NCBI RefSeq assembly: GCF_014596915.1
Contig: NZ_JACVWU010000005.1
Location: 62,001-126,000, forward strand
Length of the DNA: 64,000 nucleotides
Direction of reading: 5' to 3'
Source of the DNA: Streptomyces sp. TRM68416
Lineage (GTDB): Bacteria > Actinomycetota > Actinomycetes > Streptomycetales > Streptomycetaceae
The position numbers and the translations under genes are program-made. The stretch's first letter is position 1. Every line of letters starts with the position of its first letter. The notes below the pieces were generated by a model. That model made no database searches. It was not told the DNA's origin and saw only the letters and a list, made by a program, of their open reading frames with translations. Below, piece after piece: positions 1 through 8,887 of the stretch.

Positions 1-295
1 CCAGGTCCAGCAGCCCCCGCGCGCGGACCCGCTCCAGCGCTCCGAAACCGCGGCAGCCGGCCAGCGCCGCCGCCAGCACCGGAACTCCGAGGAACGTCAC
101 CAGCAGGCCCGCCCCCAACGACACCATGGTGACCGCGTACGTGAAAAGCAGAATGCTGATCGGCAGGCTCAGCACGACGTAGATCAGCTCCCGCCAGTGC
201 CGCGCCTCGAAGGGCGCCCGCAGCCCGGCGGGCAGCCGGTGCCGCCGCGTCCCCTCGTCGAGGAACCCGTAGCTCTCTCCGTACTCCGTGGCCAT
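1..295 (-). CDS. Sensor-domain membrane protein, N-terminal part (runs off the left edge)
   Basis: The minus-strand frame opens at an ATG at 295 and continues past position 1, so only about 98 residues are visible. The segment resembles the N-terminal region of the neighbouring kinase: a short basic and acidic head, then a HWRELIYVVLSLPIS stretch with two hydrophobic spans and an LERVRARGLLDL end, parallel to HTWKEIVHLLVNLPVS and LERARARALLGV in the gene at 421-1632. It is therefore a paralogue carrying the same putative sensor domain. Whether it also carries a kinase domain cannot be seen. It lies 125 bp downstream of the kinase on the same strand, so co-transcription is possible. Function is inferred only from this resemblance. 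Confidence 0.7.
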   Translation of the reverse strand, partial: MATEYGESYGFLDEGTRRHRLPAGLRAPFEARHWRELIYVVLSLPISILLFTYAVTMVSLGAGLLVTFLGVPVLAAALAGCRGFGALERVRARGLLDL

Positions 296-420
296 CGACG
301 TCGTCCGTTTCTACTCGCGGTTTCTCATTTCACCTCCACACTCCTCCGCCGCAGGTCCGCGGGCCATGGAGTCCGTCGGCGTCTTGGACGGGGGGTTTTC
401 CCCACCCCCCGCCCCCGGTC

Positions 421-1632
421 TCACCCCTGGTCCGGGCCGCGGTCGCGCCAGGGCAGCTCCGCCGTGACCGTCGTAGGGCCGCCCTGCGGTGAGTCGATGA
501 CGAACAGGCCGTCCACGGCACCCAGCCGGTCGGCGAGGCCGCGCATCCCCGTACCGCCGTCCAGCCGCGCGCCGCCGCGGCCGTCGTCCCACACCTGGAT
601 GAGCAGCCGGTCCTTCGACCGCCACACCTCCACCGACGCCGAACGGGCCGCACTGTGCTTGCTGATGTTCTGCAGCAGCTCCGAGACCGTGAAGTAGGCG
701 ATGCCCTCGATGGCCTGGGCCGGCCGCGCCGCCAGGTCGACCGTCACCTTCACCGGCACCGTGCAGCGCGAGGCGACCGAGGAGAGCGCGGCGTCCAGGC
801 CGCGGTCGGTCAGCACGGCCGGATGGATGCCGCGGGCGAGATCCCGCAGCTCCTGCAGCGCGAGCTTCACCTCGCCGTGCGCCTCCTCGACCATCGAGGC
901 CGCGTACTCCGGGTCCTCCAGCAGCTTCTCCTTGGCCAGACCCAGGCCCATGGCCAGGTTGACCAGCCGGGCCTGCGCGCCGTCGTGCAGATCGCGCTCG
1001 ATGCGCCGCAGATCGGCCGCGGCCGTGTCGACCACGACCCCCCGGTCGGACTCCAGTTCGGCGATACGGCGTTCCAGCTCGTCGGAGGGCGACAGCAGCC
1101 CGCGCACCATCGCCCGGTCCGCGTTGGTCAGACCCCGCGCGATGAACGGCAGCACCGGCCACAGCACGAACAGCGAGGCCAGCGTGATCGTGAAGGTGAG
1201 CACACCCCACGGCAGCCGGATGAAGTCGTACAGCACCGTCCGCCACCCCACCGGGTCCTTCAGCATCAGCCACAGCTGCGCGAAGAAGCCGTTGCGGCTG
1301 CCGCGCAGCCGCAACGGACTCGGCTCGTCCACCTGCACCCCGAGCAGCGCACGCGCCCGCGCCCGCTCCAGCTTGCCCAGCTGCCTGGCCCCCAGCAGCC
1401 CCGCCGCCAGCAGCGGGAAACCGACCACCGTGACCGTCAGCCCCGCCCCGACGAACAGCACCGTCGCGACATAGACGAAGCCGAACAACGACACCGGCAG
1501 GTTCACCAGGAGATGCACGATCTCCTTCCAGGTGTGCCGGTCATAGGCGAAACGGGCCGGTGGGAGCCGGTCGCCGTCGGCCGCCGCGCGCATCTGCTCG
1601 GCGCGGCTCGGGGGCGAGAGACGTTCGGTCAT
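421..1632 (-). CDS. Two-component sensor histidine kinase (HisKA_3/HATPase type)
   Basis: A 403-residue membrane histidine kinase. Residues 35-165 hold a putative sensor domain with four hydrophobic spans (about 43-60, 64-82, 141-155, 156-168). A HisKA_3 dimerisation and phosphoacceptor box follows, ERDLHDGAQARL, with His216 as the expected phosphorylated residue. The ATPase domain shows an N box (SELLQNISKH, Asn322) and G boxes (DDGRGG at 349-354, GTGMRG at 360-365). The start at 1632 is preferred to an upstream in-frame ATG because the extra 29 residues are basic and unlike the family. This class normally phosphorylates a LuxR/NarL-type regulator; none is in the window, and it would be expected to the left. 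Signal unknown. Confidence 0.85.
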   Translation of the reverse strand: MTERLSPPSRAEQMRAAADGDRLPPARFAYDRHTWKEIVHLLVNLPVSLFGFVYVATVLFVGAGLTVTVVGFPLLAAGLLGARQLGKLERARARALLGVQVDEPSPLRLRGSRNGFFAQLWLMLKDPVGWRTVLYDFIRLPWGVLTFTITLASLFVLWPVLPFIARGLTNADRAMVRGLLSPSDELERRIAELESDRGVVVDTAAADLRRIERDLHDGAQARLVNLAMGLGLAKEKLLEDPEYAASMVEEAHGEVKLALQELRDLARGIHPAVLTDRGLDAALSSVASRCTVPVKVTVDLAARPAQAIEGIAYFTVSELLQNISKHSAARSASVEVWRSKDRLLIQVWDDGRGGARLDGGTGMRGLADRLGAVDGLFVIDSPQGGPTTVTAELPWRDRGPDQG

Positions 1633-1734
1633 ATGGGCTAGCGTGCCGCCCGACCCGCGCTCGCGCCATGAGGCGGGCCGCCAGGAACTGCGGGGGAAAA
1701 CCCCACCTCCGCATCTCAAGCCGTGACAGGCTGC

Positions 1735-1762
1735 TTACGCTCGCTTTAGCAGGGCCTAGACT
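1735..1762 (+). promoter_or_regulatory. Candidate promoter of the nuo cluster
   Basis: A TTACGC hexamer and a TAGACT hexamer are separated by 16 bp, upstream of the first nuo gene. The -10 matches the HrdB consensus well and the -35 only moderately. It would give a 5' leader of roughly 65 nt before the nuoA GTG. Assigned by eye only. Confidence 0.4.
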
Positions 1763-1832
1763 CCCGTGCGTACAGATCGTCGAACGGCAGTGTTCACTGA
1801 GGTCAAAGAGGTCAGGGAGCGAGGGGCGGACC

Positions 1833-2225
1833 GTGCCGGAACCGACCGTCGTCGCGGCGGATTACTTCGAGTCCTACTCGGTCGTCGGACTGCTCGCCGT
1901 CGTCGGCGTGCTGTTCGTCGCCGTCGCCTTCGGAGCCGGGCGCCTGCTGCGTCCCGTGGTCCCCACACCCGAGAAACTCCTGACGTACGAGTGCGGAGTC
2001 GACCCCGTCGGCGAGGGCTGGGCCCACACCCAGGTCCGCTACTACGTCTACGCCTTCCTCTACGTCATCTTCGCCGTCGACTCGATCTTCCTGTTCCCCT
2101 GGGCGACGGTCTTCGCCGCCCCCGGCTACGGCGCCACCACACTCGTCGAGATGTTCATCTTCCTCGGCTTCCTGTCGGTCGGTCTGCTGTACGCGTACAA
2201 GAAGGGCGTCCTGGCATGGACGTGA
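1833..2225 (+). CDS. nuoA: NADH-quinone oxidoreductase subunit A (second cluster)
   Basis: A 130-residue protein of the complex I membrane arm, the expected size for NuoA. Three hydrophobic spans are visible (about 14-36, 69-90, 97-118). The family hallmark YECGVDPVG in the first loop and the conserved [11 protein letters not shown] segment at the second helix are present. The GTG at 1833 was chosen because it begins the family-like N-terminus; the longer upstream frame is arginine-rich and unlike NuoA. It is the first gene of a ten-gene overlapping cluster: its last ten bases overlap nuoB, implying translational coupling. NuoA, J and K together frame the junction to the peripheral arm. Confidence 0.93.
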   Translation: MPEPTVVAADYFESYSVVGLLAVVGVLFVAVAFGAGRLLRPVVPTPEKLLTYECGVDPVGEGWAHTQVRYYVYAFLYVIFAVDSIFLFPWATVFAAPGYGATTLVEMFIFLGFLSVGLLYAYKKGVLAWT

Positions 2226-2845
2226 CGCCAGAAGTGAACCCGCCCGGGTCCCCGCCCGTGGTCCAGCCCGTCCTTCTTCCGGAGCCGAAGCGGCTGGGCG
2301 CGCTCGCCCGCCTCGCGCCCGAGCCCATGAAGGTGATCCTGAACTGGGGCCGCCGCTACTCGCTCTGGGTCTTCAACTTCGGCCTCGCCTGCTGCGCCAT
2401 CGAGTTCATCGCCGCGTCGATGGCCCGCCACGACTTCATCCGCCTCGGCGTGATCCCCTTCGCGCCCGGCCCGCGCCAGGCCGACCTGATGGTCGTCTCC
2501 GGCACGGTCACCGACAAGATGGCGCCCGCCGTGAAGCGCCTCTACGAGCAGATGCCCGAGCCGAAGTACGTCATCTCCTTCGGCGCCTGCTCCAACTGCG
2601 GCGGCCCGTACTGGGACTCCTACTCCGTCACCAAGGGCGTCGACCAGATCATCCCCGTCGACGTGTACGTGCCGGGCTGCCCGCCGCGCCCCGAAGCGCT
2701 GCTCCAGGGGATCCTCAAGCTCCAGGAGAAGATCGCCCGCGAGTCGCTGGGGGAGCGGTACGGGACGACCCGCCCCTCGGCCGCCGCCCTCCAGAGCGGC
2801 CTGGTGAAGCCTCCGTCCGTCGAGTCCGAAGGGGGCGCCCGATGA
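2216..2845 (+). CDS. nuoB: NADH-quinone oxidoreductase subunit B, N2 cluster carrier
   Basis: A 209-residue NuoB/PSST-family protein. It shows the cysteine ligands expected for the terminal 4Fe-4S cluster N2: the adjacent pair Cys59-Cys60 in GLACCAIEF, Cys125 in [11 protein letters not shown], and Cys155 in VPGCPPRPE. In complete complex I this subunit passes electrons to quinone in a pocket shared with NuoD. There is no nuoD in this cluster, so that partner must come from elsewhere or be absent. The C-terminal 30 residues beyond the conserved fold are variable. It overlaps nuoA by ten bases and nuoC by four. Confidence 0.95.
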   Translation: MDVTPEVNPPGSPPVVQPVLLPEPKRLGALARLAPEPMKVILNWGRRYSLWVFNFGLACCAIEFIAASMARHDFIRLGVIPFAPGPRQADLMVVSGTVTDKMAPAVKRLYEQMPEPKYVISFGACSNCGGPYWDSYSVTKGVDQIIPVDVYVPGCPPRPEALLQGILKLQEKIARESLGERYGTTRPSAAALQSGLVKPPSVESEGGAR

Positions 2846-4329
2846 CCGCGGTCGGCTGGCTGCCCGCGCAGGCCGCGGAGCTCTTCGGTACGGACGCCAC
2901 GGCCGAGGAGTCATACGAGGTCCTCACCGTCGACGTACCGCCGGCGTCCTGGATCGCGGCGCTGGAGACGGCACGCGACCGGCTGGGCTGCACCTACTTC
3001 GACTGGCTGAGCGCCGTCGACGAGCCCGGCACGGGCTTCCGCGTCGCCGCGCACGTGGTCGCGCTGGCCCCCGTACGCCGACTCCTCCTGCGGACCACGG
3101 TGCCGCACGAGGCGCCGGCACTGGCGTCCGCGGTCACGGTCTACGCGGGCGCCGCCTGGCACGAGCGCGAGACCCACGAGATGTTCGGCGTCACCTTCGA
3201 GGGCCACCCCGGCCTGGACCACCTCCTCCTCCCCGAGACCTTCGAGGGCCACCCCCTGCGCAAGGACTTCGTCCTGGCCGCCCGCGTCGCCAAGGCCTGG
3301 CCCGGCGCGAAGGAACCGGGCGAGTCCGAACACGGCGGCCCCAAGCGGCGCCAGATGCTGCCCCCGGGCGTCCCCGACCCCAACGACTGGGGCCCCATGA
3401 AGGGCCAGCTCCCACCCGCACCCACCCGGCCGGCCCGAGGGGCGGCCCGCGCGGCAGGGGACCGCCCGTCCCGCACCGCCGGCACCACGGCGGAACGCCC
3501 CGCACGCCGAGCCCGCTCAGCCTCCGAAGGCTCCGCCAGCCAGCAAGCGGCCGCGACACCGTCGGCGGAGGGTACGGCTCCGGCGACTCCGTCCGCCGCG
3601 CCCCGTCGGGCGCGCAGCGCGAGCGAGGGTTCAGCGAGTCAGCAGGCGTCTGCGGTGCCGTCGGCGGAGGGTACGGCTCCGGCGACTCCGTCCGCCGCGC
3701 CCCGTCGGGCGCGCAGCGCGAGCGAGGGTTCGGCGAGTCAGCAGGCGTCTGCGGTGCCGTCGGCGGAGGGTGCGGCCGGTTCCACTCGCGCCGCCGGTCC
3801 GCGTCGGGCGCGCAGCGCGAGCGAGGGTTCCGCTTCGCAGCGGACGGAGTCGTCGGCGCCGCAGGACCCGGCGCCGACGCCGCCCCGGCCCCCCAGAAGC
3901 TCCGACGCCCCTTGGCACCACGCCCGCCCGGCGTTCGACGAACCTGATTCCAAGGATTCGAAGGGCACGGAGGCCTCGAAGCACTCGCAGGACACGGACA
4001 GTTCGGAGGGTTCGGGCAGCGCGGACGACTCGCAGGGTTCGGGTAGCTCGGGGGGCTCGGGCAGCGCAGACGGTTCGCAGGGACCGGACGGCTCGGAGCG
4101 CTCGCAGGACCCGGAGGAGCCGCAGGCGCCGGCGCCGGAGTCAGAGGCGCCCGCAGAATCCGACGCACCCGCACCGGACAAGACCCCGGAAGCCAAGCCC
4201 GGACCCGACCCCGAACCTGCTCCCCGACCCACCTCCGAACCGACCTCCGAACCCACCTCCGAGTCACCCCCCGAACCCACCCCAGCCCCCGAGACGACCC
4301 CCGAGGACCCCGCAGGAGGCCCGCAGTGA
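2842..4329 (+). CDS. nuoC: NADH-quinone oxidoreductase subunit C with long repetitive C-terminal tail
   Basis: A 495-residue protein, far longer than ordinary NuoC. Residues 1-155 are the family domain, with the 30-kDa signature [21 protein letters not shown] and GHPLRKDF at 106-143. After a [13 protein letters not shown] stretch (180-192) it changes character. Residues 222-333 hold four copies of a 33-residue unit built on [13 protein letters not shown]. Residues 334-495 are rich in Ser, Asp, Glu, Pro and Gly and look disordered, ending in acidic [13 protein letters not shown] repeats. The frame stays open and the stop overlaps the nuoH start by four bases, so the tail is translated as part of the gene. 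Function of the tail is unknown. Confidence 0.9.
   Translation: MTAVGWLPAQAAELFGTDATAEESYEVLTVDVPPASWIAALETARDRLGCTYFDWLSAVDEPGTGFRVAAHVVALAPVRRLLLRTTVPHEAPALASAVTVYAGAAWHERETHEMFGVTFEGHPGLDHLLLPETFEGHPLRKDFVLAARVAKAWPGAKEPGESEHGGPKRRQMLPPGVPDPNDWGPMKGQLPPAPTRPARGAARAAGDRPSRTAGTTAERPARRARSASEGSASQQAAATPSAEGTAPATPSAAPRRARSASEGSASQQASAVPSAEGTAPATPSAAPRRARSASEGSASQQASAVPSAEGAAGSTRAAGPRRARSASEGSASQRTESSAPQDPAPTPPRPPRSSDAPWHHARPAFDEPDSKDSKGTEASKHSQDTDSSEGSGSADDSQGSGSSGGSGSADGSQGPDGSERSQDPEEPQAPAPESEAPAESDAPAPDKTPEAKPGPDPEPAPRPTSEPTSEPTSESPPEPTPAPETTPEDPAGGPQ
3505..3840 (+). repeat. Four in-frame copies of a 99-bp repeat unit inside nuoC
   Basis: The core encoding [13 protein letters not shown] recurs at residues 222, 255, 288 and 321, an exact 33-codon spacing. 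The second and third units, including the flanking [11 protein letters not shown] and TPSAAP segments, are nearly identical at DNA level, which points to recent tandem duplication. The first copy differs most in codon use. The unit keeps the reading frame. Confidence 0.9.
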
Positions 4330-5294
4330 ACGACGTGCTCGACGTCACCCTGCGACTCCTCATCGTCTTCGTCGTCTTCCTCACCTTCCCTCTCCTCATC
4401 GGCCAGACCGAGCACAAGGTGATGGCCCACATGCAGGGCCGCCTCGGCCCCATGTACGCCGGCGGCTTCCACGGCTGGGCCCAGCTCGTCGCCGACGGCG
4501 TGAAGTTCGCGCAGAAGGAGGACGTCGTACCCGCGGGCGCGGATCGCCGTATCTTCCAACTCGCCCCCGCCGTCGCCCTCCTGCCGTACCTCCTGGTCCT
4601 CCTCGCCATCCCGATCGGCCCCGGCGAGGGAGCCGTCGGCCAGGTCATCGACGCGGGCGTCTTCTTCGTCCTGGCTGTCATGGGCGTCGGAGTCCTCGGC
4701 TCCCTCATGGCCGGCTGGGCCTCCGCCAACAAGTTCTCCCTCCTCGGCGGCCTGCGCACCGCCGCACAGCTCCTCGCCTACGAACTCCCGATGCTGCTCG
4801 CCGCAGCCTCGGTGGCGATGGCGGCCGGCACCGTCTCCCTGCCCGGCATCCTCGACGCGTTCGAGTGGTGGTGGCTGCCCTGGCAGATCGTCGGCGCGAT
4901 CGTCTTCTTCGTCGCCGGACTGGCAGAACTCCAGCGAGCACCCTTCGACATGCCGATCGCCGACTCGGAGATCATCTTCGGCGCGTACACCGAGTACACC
5001 GGACTGCGCTTCGCCTTGTTCCTCCTCGCCGAGTACGCCGGAATCGTCATCCTGTGCGGCCTGACCGCCGTCCTCTTCCTGGGCGGCTGGCACGGTCCCT
5101 GGGGCGCCGACGGCCTCGGCTGGGTCTGGACCCTGCTGAAGACGGCCGTCCTCGCCTTCCTCGTGATCTGGCTGCGCGTCAGCTATCCCCGCCTGCGCGA
5201 GGACCAGCTCCAGAAGCTCGCCTGGACCCTCCTCGTCCCCCTAGCCCTCGCCCAGATCGCCCTCACCGGCGTCGTCAAGGTGGTGATCAACTAA
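4326..5294 (+). CDS. nuoH: NADH-quinone oxidoreductase subunit H
   Basis: A 322-residue polytopic membrane protein, the usual NuoH length (about 325), with eight or so hydrophobic helices. Recognisable segments are [23 protein letters not shown] near the N-terminus, [13 protein letters not shown], and the acidic E-rich loop [24 protein letters not shown] that lies near the quinone channel. NuoH connects the membrane arm to the quinone site made by NuoB and NuoD. GTG start, overlapping the nuoC stop by four bases. Confidence 0.95.
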   Translation: MNDVLDVTLRLLIVFVVFLTFPLLIGQTEHKVMAHMQGRLGPMYAGGFHGWAQLVADGVKFAQKEDVVPAGADRRIFQLAPAVALLPYLLVLLAIPIGPGEGAVGQVIDAGVFFVLAVMGVGVLGSLMAGWASANKFSLLGGLRTAAQLLAYELPMLLAAASVAMAAGTVSLPGILDAFEWWWLPWQIVGAIVFFVAGLAELQRAPFDMPIADSEIIFGAYTEYTGLRFALFLLAEYAGIVILCGLTAVLFLGGWHGPWGADGLGWVWTLLKTAVLAFLVIWLRVSYPRLREDQLQKLAWTLLVPLALAQIALTGVVKVVIN

Positions 5295-5296
5295 CC

Positions 5297-5848
5297 ATGG
5301 CCCCCCTCCCTGGCAGCGGCCTCGCCAAGGGCCTGGCCGTCACCCTCCGCACGATGACGCGCAAGTCGGTCACCGAGCAGTACCCGGACGTCCAGCCCGA
5401 CCTCCCGCCCCGCACCCGTGGCGTGATCGGCCTGTTCGAGGAGAACTGCACGGTCTGCATGCTCTGCGCCCGTGAGTGCCCGGACTGGTGCATCTACATC
5501 GACTCCCACAAGGAGACGGTGCCGGCGGCGACCCCCGGCGGCCGCGAGCGCAGCCGCAACGTTCTCGACCGCTTCGCCATCGACTTCTCCCTGTGCATGT
5601 ACTGCGGTATCTGCATCGAGGTCTGTCCTTTCGACGCCCTGTTCTGGTCGCCGGAGTTCGAGTACGCCGAGACCGACATCCGCGACCTCACCCACGAGCG
5701 CGACAAGCTGCGCGAGTGGATGTGGACCGTCCCGGCCCCGCCGGCGCTCGACCCTGGCGCGGAGGAGCCGAAGGAGCTGGCCGCGGCCCGCAAGACCGCC
5801 GAGAAGCTCGCCGCCGCGCAGGCCGAACCGAGGGAGGGAGAGTCGTGA
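5297..5848 (+). CDS. nuoI: NADH-quinone oxidoreductase subunit I, two 4Fe-4S clusters
   Basis: A 183-residue ferredoxin-like subunit of the peripheral arm. It has the two 4Fe-4S motifs, [12 protein letters not shown] (Cys51, 54, 57, 61) and [12 protein letters not shown] (Cys100, 103, 106, 110), which carry clusters N6a and N6b. The C-terminal 50 residues are a charged helix rich in Ala, Glu and Lys. The ATG at 5297 lies two bases after the nuoH stop; the much longer upstream frame is the antisense-like shadow of nuoC and nuoH. The stop overlaps the nuoJ GTG. With no NuoEFG encoded here, NuoI is a plausible entry point for electrons, perhaps from a ferredoxin (inference). Confidence 0.95.
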   Translation: MAPLPGSGLAKGLAVTLRTMTRKSVTEQYPDVQPDLPPRTRGVIGLFEENCTVCMLCARECPDWCIYIDSHKETVPAATPGGRERSRNVLDRFAIDFSLCMYCGICIEVCPFDALFWSPEFEYAETDIRDLTHERDKLREWMWTVPAPPALDPGAEEPKELAAARKTAEKLAAAQAEPREGES

Positions 5849-6495
5849 GCCCCGCCGCCACCGCACTGACCACGACCGCCGCCGAGACGCAGGGCTTCCT
5901 CTCCCCGACCGGCGTCGAGATCGCCTTCCTCCTCGTCGGCCTGGTCACCTTCGGCGCGGCCCTGATCACCGTCACCACCCGGCAGCTGGTGCACGCCGCC
6001 CTGTGGCTGGTGGTGGCCCTCGGCGGCATCGCCGTCGAGTACCTCCTGCTCACCGCCGAGTTCATCGCCTGGGTACAGGTACTGATCTATGTGGGCTCCG
6101 TGGTCGTCCTCCTTCTCTTCGGTCTGATGCTCACGCGGGCCCCCATCGGCCGCTCCCCGGACGCCGACTCCGGGAACCGCTGGATCGCCCTCGCGGTGGC
6201 CGTCGCCGCGGCCGGGGCCCTGATCTGGGTCGTCGTCGACGCCTTCCGCACGACCTGGATCGACCTCGACGGCACCCCGGCCGGCTCCACCGCGGTCACC
6301 GGTGAGGCCCTCTTCCAGAACTGGGTCCTCCCCTTCGAGGCCCTCTCCGTCCTCCTCCTCGCCGCCCTGGTCGGCGCGATCGTCCTGTCCCGCAAGGCGA
6401 AGGCGGAGTCGAGCTCTCCCCCCATGAACGCCCGGCATGTCGCCAAGAGTTCCCGTCCGGTTACAGAGAGTTCTGATCGGGAGGGTGGCCGCTGA
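5845..6495 (+). CDS. nuoJ: NADH-quinone oxidoreductase subunit J
   Basis: A 216-residue membrane subunit with five hydrophobic helices. Typical NuoJ segments are present: [21 protein letters not shown] and [24 protein letters not shown], the latter containing the pi-bulge helix region of the family. The C-terminus is hydrophilic and variable. GTG start at 5845 overlapping the nuoI stop by four bases; the stop shares one base with the nuoK ATG. Confidence 0.93.
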   Translation: MSPAATALTTTAAETQGFLSPTGVEIAFLLVGLVTFGAALITVTTRQLVHAALWLVVALGGIAVEYLLLTAEFIAWVQVLIYVGSVVVLLLFGLMLTRAPIGRSPDADSGNRWIALAVAVAAAGALIWVVVDAFRTTWIDLDGTPAGSTAVTGEALFQNWVLPFEALSVLLLAALVGAIVLSRKAKAESSSPPMNARHVAKSSRPVTESSDREGGR

Positions 6496-6890
6496 TGCAC
6501 CTCGCCTATCCCGCCGTCCTCTCGGCCCTCCTGTTCTGCACGGGCCTGTACGGCGTCCTCGCCCGCCGCAACGCGATCCTGGTCCTGATGTCGGTCGAGC
6601 TGATGCTCAACGCCGTCAACCTCAACCTGGTCGCCTTCGACGTCTGGCTCAGCCGGACCGCCGAGGAGACCCTGCACTCCGGCCAGGCGCTGACCCTGTT
6701 CACCATCGCCATCGCCGCCGCCGAGATCGGCATCGGCCTGGCGATCGTCCTCGCCGTCCACCGCAACCGCGGCACCGCGGACATCGACAAGCTCCGCGAC
6801 ACCGCCGAGGGCCACGAACCCCCCGAGGACCAGGAGTCCGACACCCCCGCGACCGAGACAGGCGCCGAGAAGGCTGAGGCCACCGCGTGA
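6495..6890 (+). CDS. nuoK: NADH-quinone oxidoreductase subunit K
   Basis: A 131-residue antiporter-like small subunit; ordinary NuoK is about 100 residues, and the excess is an acidic C-terminal tail after residue 100. Three transmembrane helices are clear. The two buried glutamates of the proton path are present, one in [16 protein letters not shown] and one in [15 protein letters not shown]. It overlaps nuoJ by one base and nuoL by four. Confidence 0.95.
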   Translation: MHLAYPAVLSALLFCTGLYGVLARRNAILVLMSVELMLNAVNLNLVAFDVWLSRTAEETLHSGQALTLFTIAIAAAEIGIGLAIVLAVHRNRGTADIDKLRDTAEGHEPPEDQESDTPATETGAEKAEATA

Positions 6891-8881
6891 CCACGACCAC
6901 CCTCGCCGTCCTCGTCCCCCTCCTGCCGTTCCTCGGCGCAGCCGCGGGCCTGCTGCTGGGCCGCACCGCCCCCGGCTTCGTCCGCCCGCTCGCCGTCCTG
7001 CCGACGCTCACCTCCCTCGTGCTCGCGGTGCTGGTCGCCGTGGACCAGGGCGGCGACCGCGCCGTGACCGCCACCACCGAGCTCACGCCCACCGGCTCGG
7101 TCCCCATCGAACTCGCCCTGCACATCGACGGCTTCGCCGCGCTCGTCGCCGTCCTGGTCGGCCTCGTCGCCACCTGCGTGCAGATCTACTCGACCGGTTA
7201 CTTGCGCGACGACCCGCGCTACCCCTCGTACGCCGCGCTCGTCTCCCTGTTCACCTCCGCGATGCTGCTCGTCGTCTACTCCGGCGACCTGATGGTGCTG
7301 CTGGTCGGCTGGGAGATCATGGGCATCTGCTCGTACTTCCTGGTCGGCCACTACTGGGAGACCCCGGAGGCCCGCGCCGCCTCCCTCAAGGCCTTCCTGG
7401 TGACCAAGCTCGGTGACGTCCCCTTCCTGATCGGCCTGTTCGCGCTGGCCACCGACGCCGGCTCGTTCCGCATCACGAAGATCCTCGGCGCCGTCGCCAG
7501 TGGCGGCCTGGACCACCCGACGCTCGTCGCGCTGCTGCTCCTCGCGGGTGTGGCCGGCAAGTCGGCGCAGTTCCCGCTGCACACCTGGCTCCCCGACGCG
7601 ATGGCGGGCCCCACGCCCGTCTCCGCGCTGATCCACGCCGCGACGATGGTCGCCGCCGGTGTCTACTTCGTCGCCCGTCTTCTTCCGGTCTTCGAGGCCT
7701 CCCAGGCCGCGATGGCGGTCCTGGCCGTGATGGCCGCCGTGACGATGGTCGGCTCGGCGCTCGCCGCGCTCGCCCAGGACGACATCAAACGCGTCCTCGC
7801 CTACTCGACGATCGGCCAGCTCGGCTACATGACCGGCGCCCTCGCCGTCGCCGACCGCGGAGCCGCCGTCTTCCACCTCCTGTCCCACGGCGCCTTCAAG
7901 GCGCTGCTGTTCCTCGCGGCCGGCGTGATCATTCACGCCGCCGGCACCAACTCGCTGGCCGCCATGTCCCGCATGCGCCAGCTGCGCAACCGCGTCCCGG
8001 ACGCCTACTGGACGATGACCGTGGCGCTCCTCGCGCTCGCCGCGATCCCGCCGTTCAGCGGCTTCTTCTCCAAGGAGTCCGTCCTCGGCGCCGCCGAGCA
8101 CGTCGCCACCGGCCACACCGAGCACGCCCCCGGCGCCGCGGGCTGGATCGTCCTCGTCGCCGCCCTGCTCACGGCCCTGCTCACCGCCGCCTACGCGATG
8201 CGCCTGTGGCTGCTTGCCTTCCGGGGCCAGGGCACCGAAGCCCCGGACCACGGCCGACAGCCCCTCACCATGACCGTCGTGCTGTGGGTGCTGGCCGTGC
8301 CGTCCCTCGCCTTCGGCGCCTTCGCCTACGGGACGCTGCCCGACTGGTTCGACGGACGCGACCTCGCCCCCACGCTCACCACCTCCGTCCTCGGCACCGG
8401 CGTGGCCCTGGTCGGCGGCATCGTCACCTACGCGGCCTGGCGCCACACCACCGCACTCGCCGCCCGCGTCCCCCTCGGCGCGGTCGCGGCCCACCGCGAG
8501 GGCGACGCCGGACTGGTCGAGGCCGAGGCCATCGCCGCCCACGCACCGGCCTACGGAGGCGTGGCCTCGGCACCCGACCCGGCGGACCCGGGCCGTCTTC
8601 TGCTCGGCCCGCTGCACCGCCACGCGGCCGTCGGCTTCCACCTGGACTCCGTGTACGCGGCCCTCTTCGTCCGCCCGGTCCAGGCCGGAGCGAGCCTCGT
8701 TCGGTTCCTCGACCGCGAGGTCGTCGACACCTACGTACGCGCCGCGGGCGCCCTACCCCGCTGGCTCGGCATCGCCGTACGGCGCGCCCAGACCGGCAAT
8801 GTGCAGACCTATGTGAGCGCGCTGCTCGCCGGCACCGTCGTCCTCGCGGTCGCCGTCGTCCTCGTCGCCACGGGAGCGTGA
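6887..8881 (+). CDS. nuoL: NADH-quinone oxidoreductase subunit L (antiporter-like)
   Basis: A 664-residue proton-pumping subunit, slightly longer than E. coli NuoL (613). Antiporter-family features are visible: the conserved Glu in [20 protein letters not shown], the Lys in [19 protein letters not shown], and the broken-helix segment [19 protein letters not shown]. The C-terminal part (about 540-660) holds the lateral-helix region and a final transmembrane span. GTG start overlapping nuoK. nuoM starts six bases after its stop. Confidence 0.95.
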   Translation: MTTTTLAVLVPLLPFLGAAAGLLLGRTAPGFVRPLAVLPTLTSLVLAVLVAVDQGGDRAVTATTELTPTGSVPIELALHIDGFAALVAVLVGLVATCVQIYSTGYLRDDPRYPSYAALVSLFTSAMLLVVYSGDLMVLLVGWEIMGICSYFLVGHYWETPEARAASLKAFLVTKLGDVPFLIGLFALATDAGSFRITKILGAVASGGLDHPTLVALLLLAGVAGKSAQFPLHTWLPDAMAGPTPVSALIHAATMVAAGVYFVARLLPVFEASQAAMAVLAVMAAVTMVGSALAALAQDDIKRVLAYSTIGQLGYMTGALAVADRGAAVFHLLSHGAFKALLFLAAGVIIHAAGTNSLAAMSRMRQLRNRVPDAYWTMTVALLALAAIPPFSGFFSKESVLGAAEHVATGHTEHAPGAAGWIVLVAALLTALLTAAYAMRLWLLAFRGQGTEAPDHGRQPLTMTVVLWVLAVPSLAFGAFAYGTLPDWFDGRDLAPTLTTSVLGTGVALVGGIVTYAAWRHTTALAARVPLGAVAAHREGDAGLVEAEAIAAHAPAYGGVASAPDPADPGRLLLGPLHRHAAVGFHLDSVYAALFVRPVQAGASLVRFLDREVVDTYVRAAGALPRWLGIAVRRAQTGNVQTYVSALLAGTVVLAVAVVLVATGA

Positions 8882-8887
8882 GCAGGC

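Noticed and set aside
3505..3840. Possible CRISPR-like array because of regular 99-bp spacing.
   Set aside because: The units are contiguous coding repeats in frame in nuoC; no unique spacers or cas genes are present.
3191..4759. Long minus-strand open frames opposite nuoC (522 and 451 residues).
   Set aside because: They are shadows of the repetitive GC-rich nuoC tail, with Arg/Pro/Ser or Asp/Glu/Gly composition, no family resemblance and no ribosome sites.
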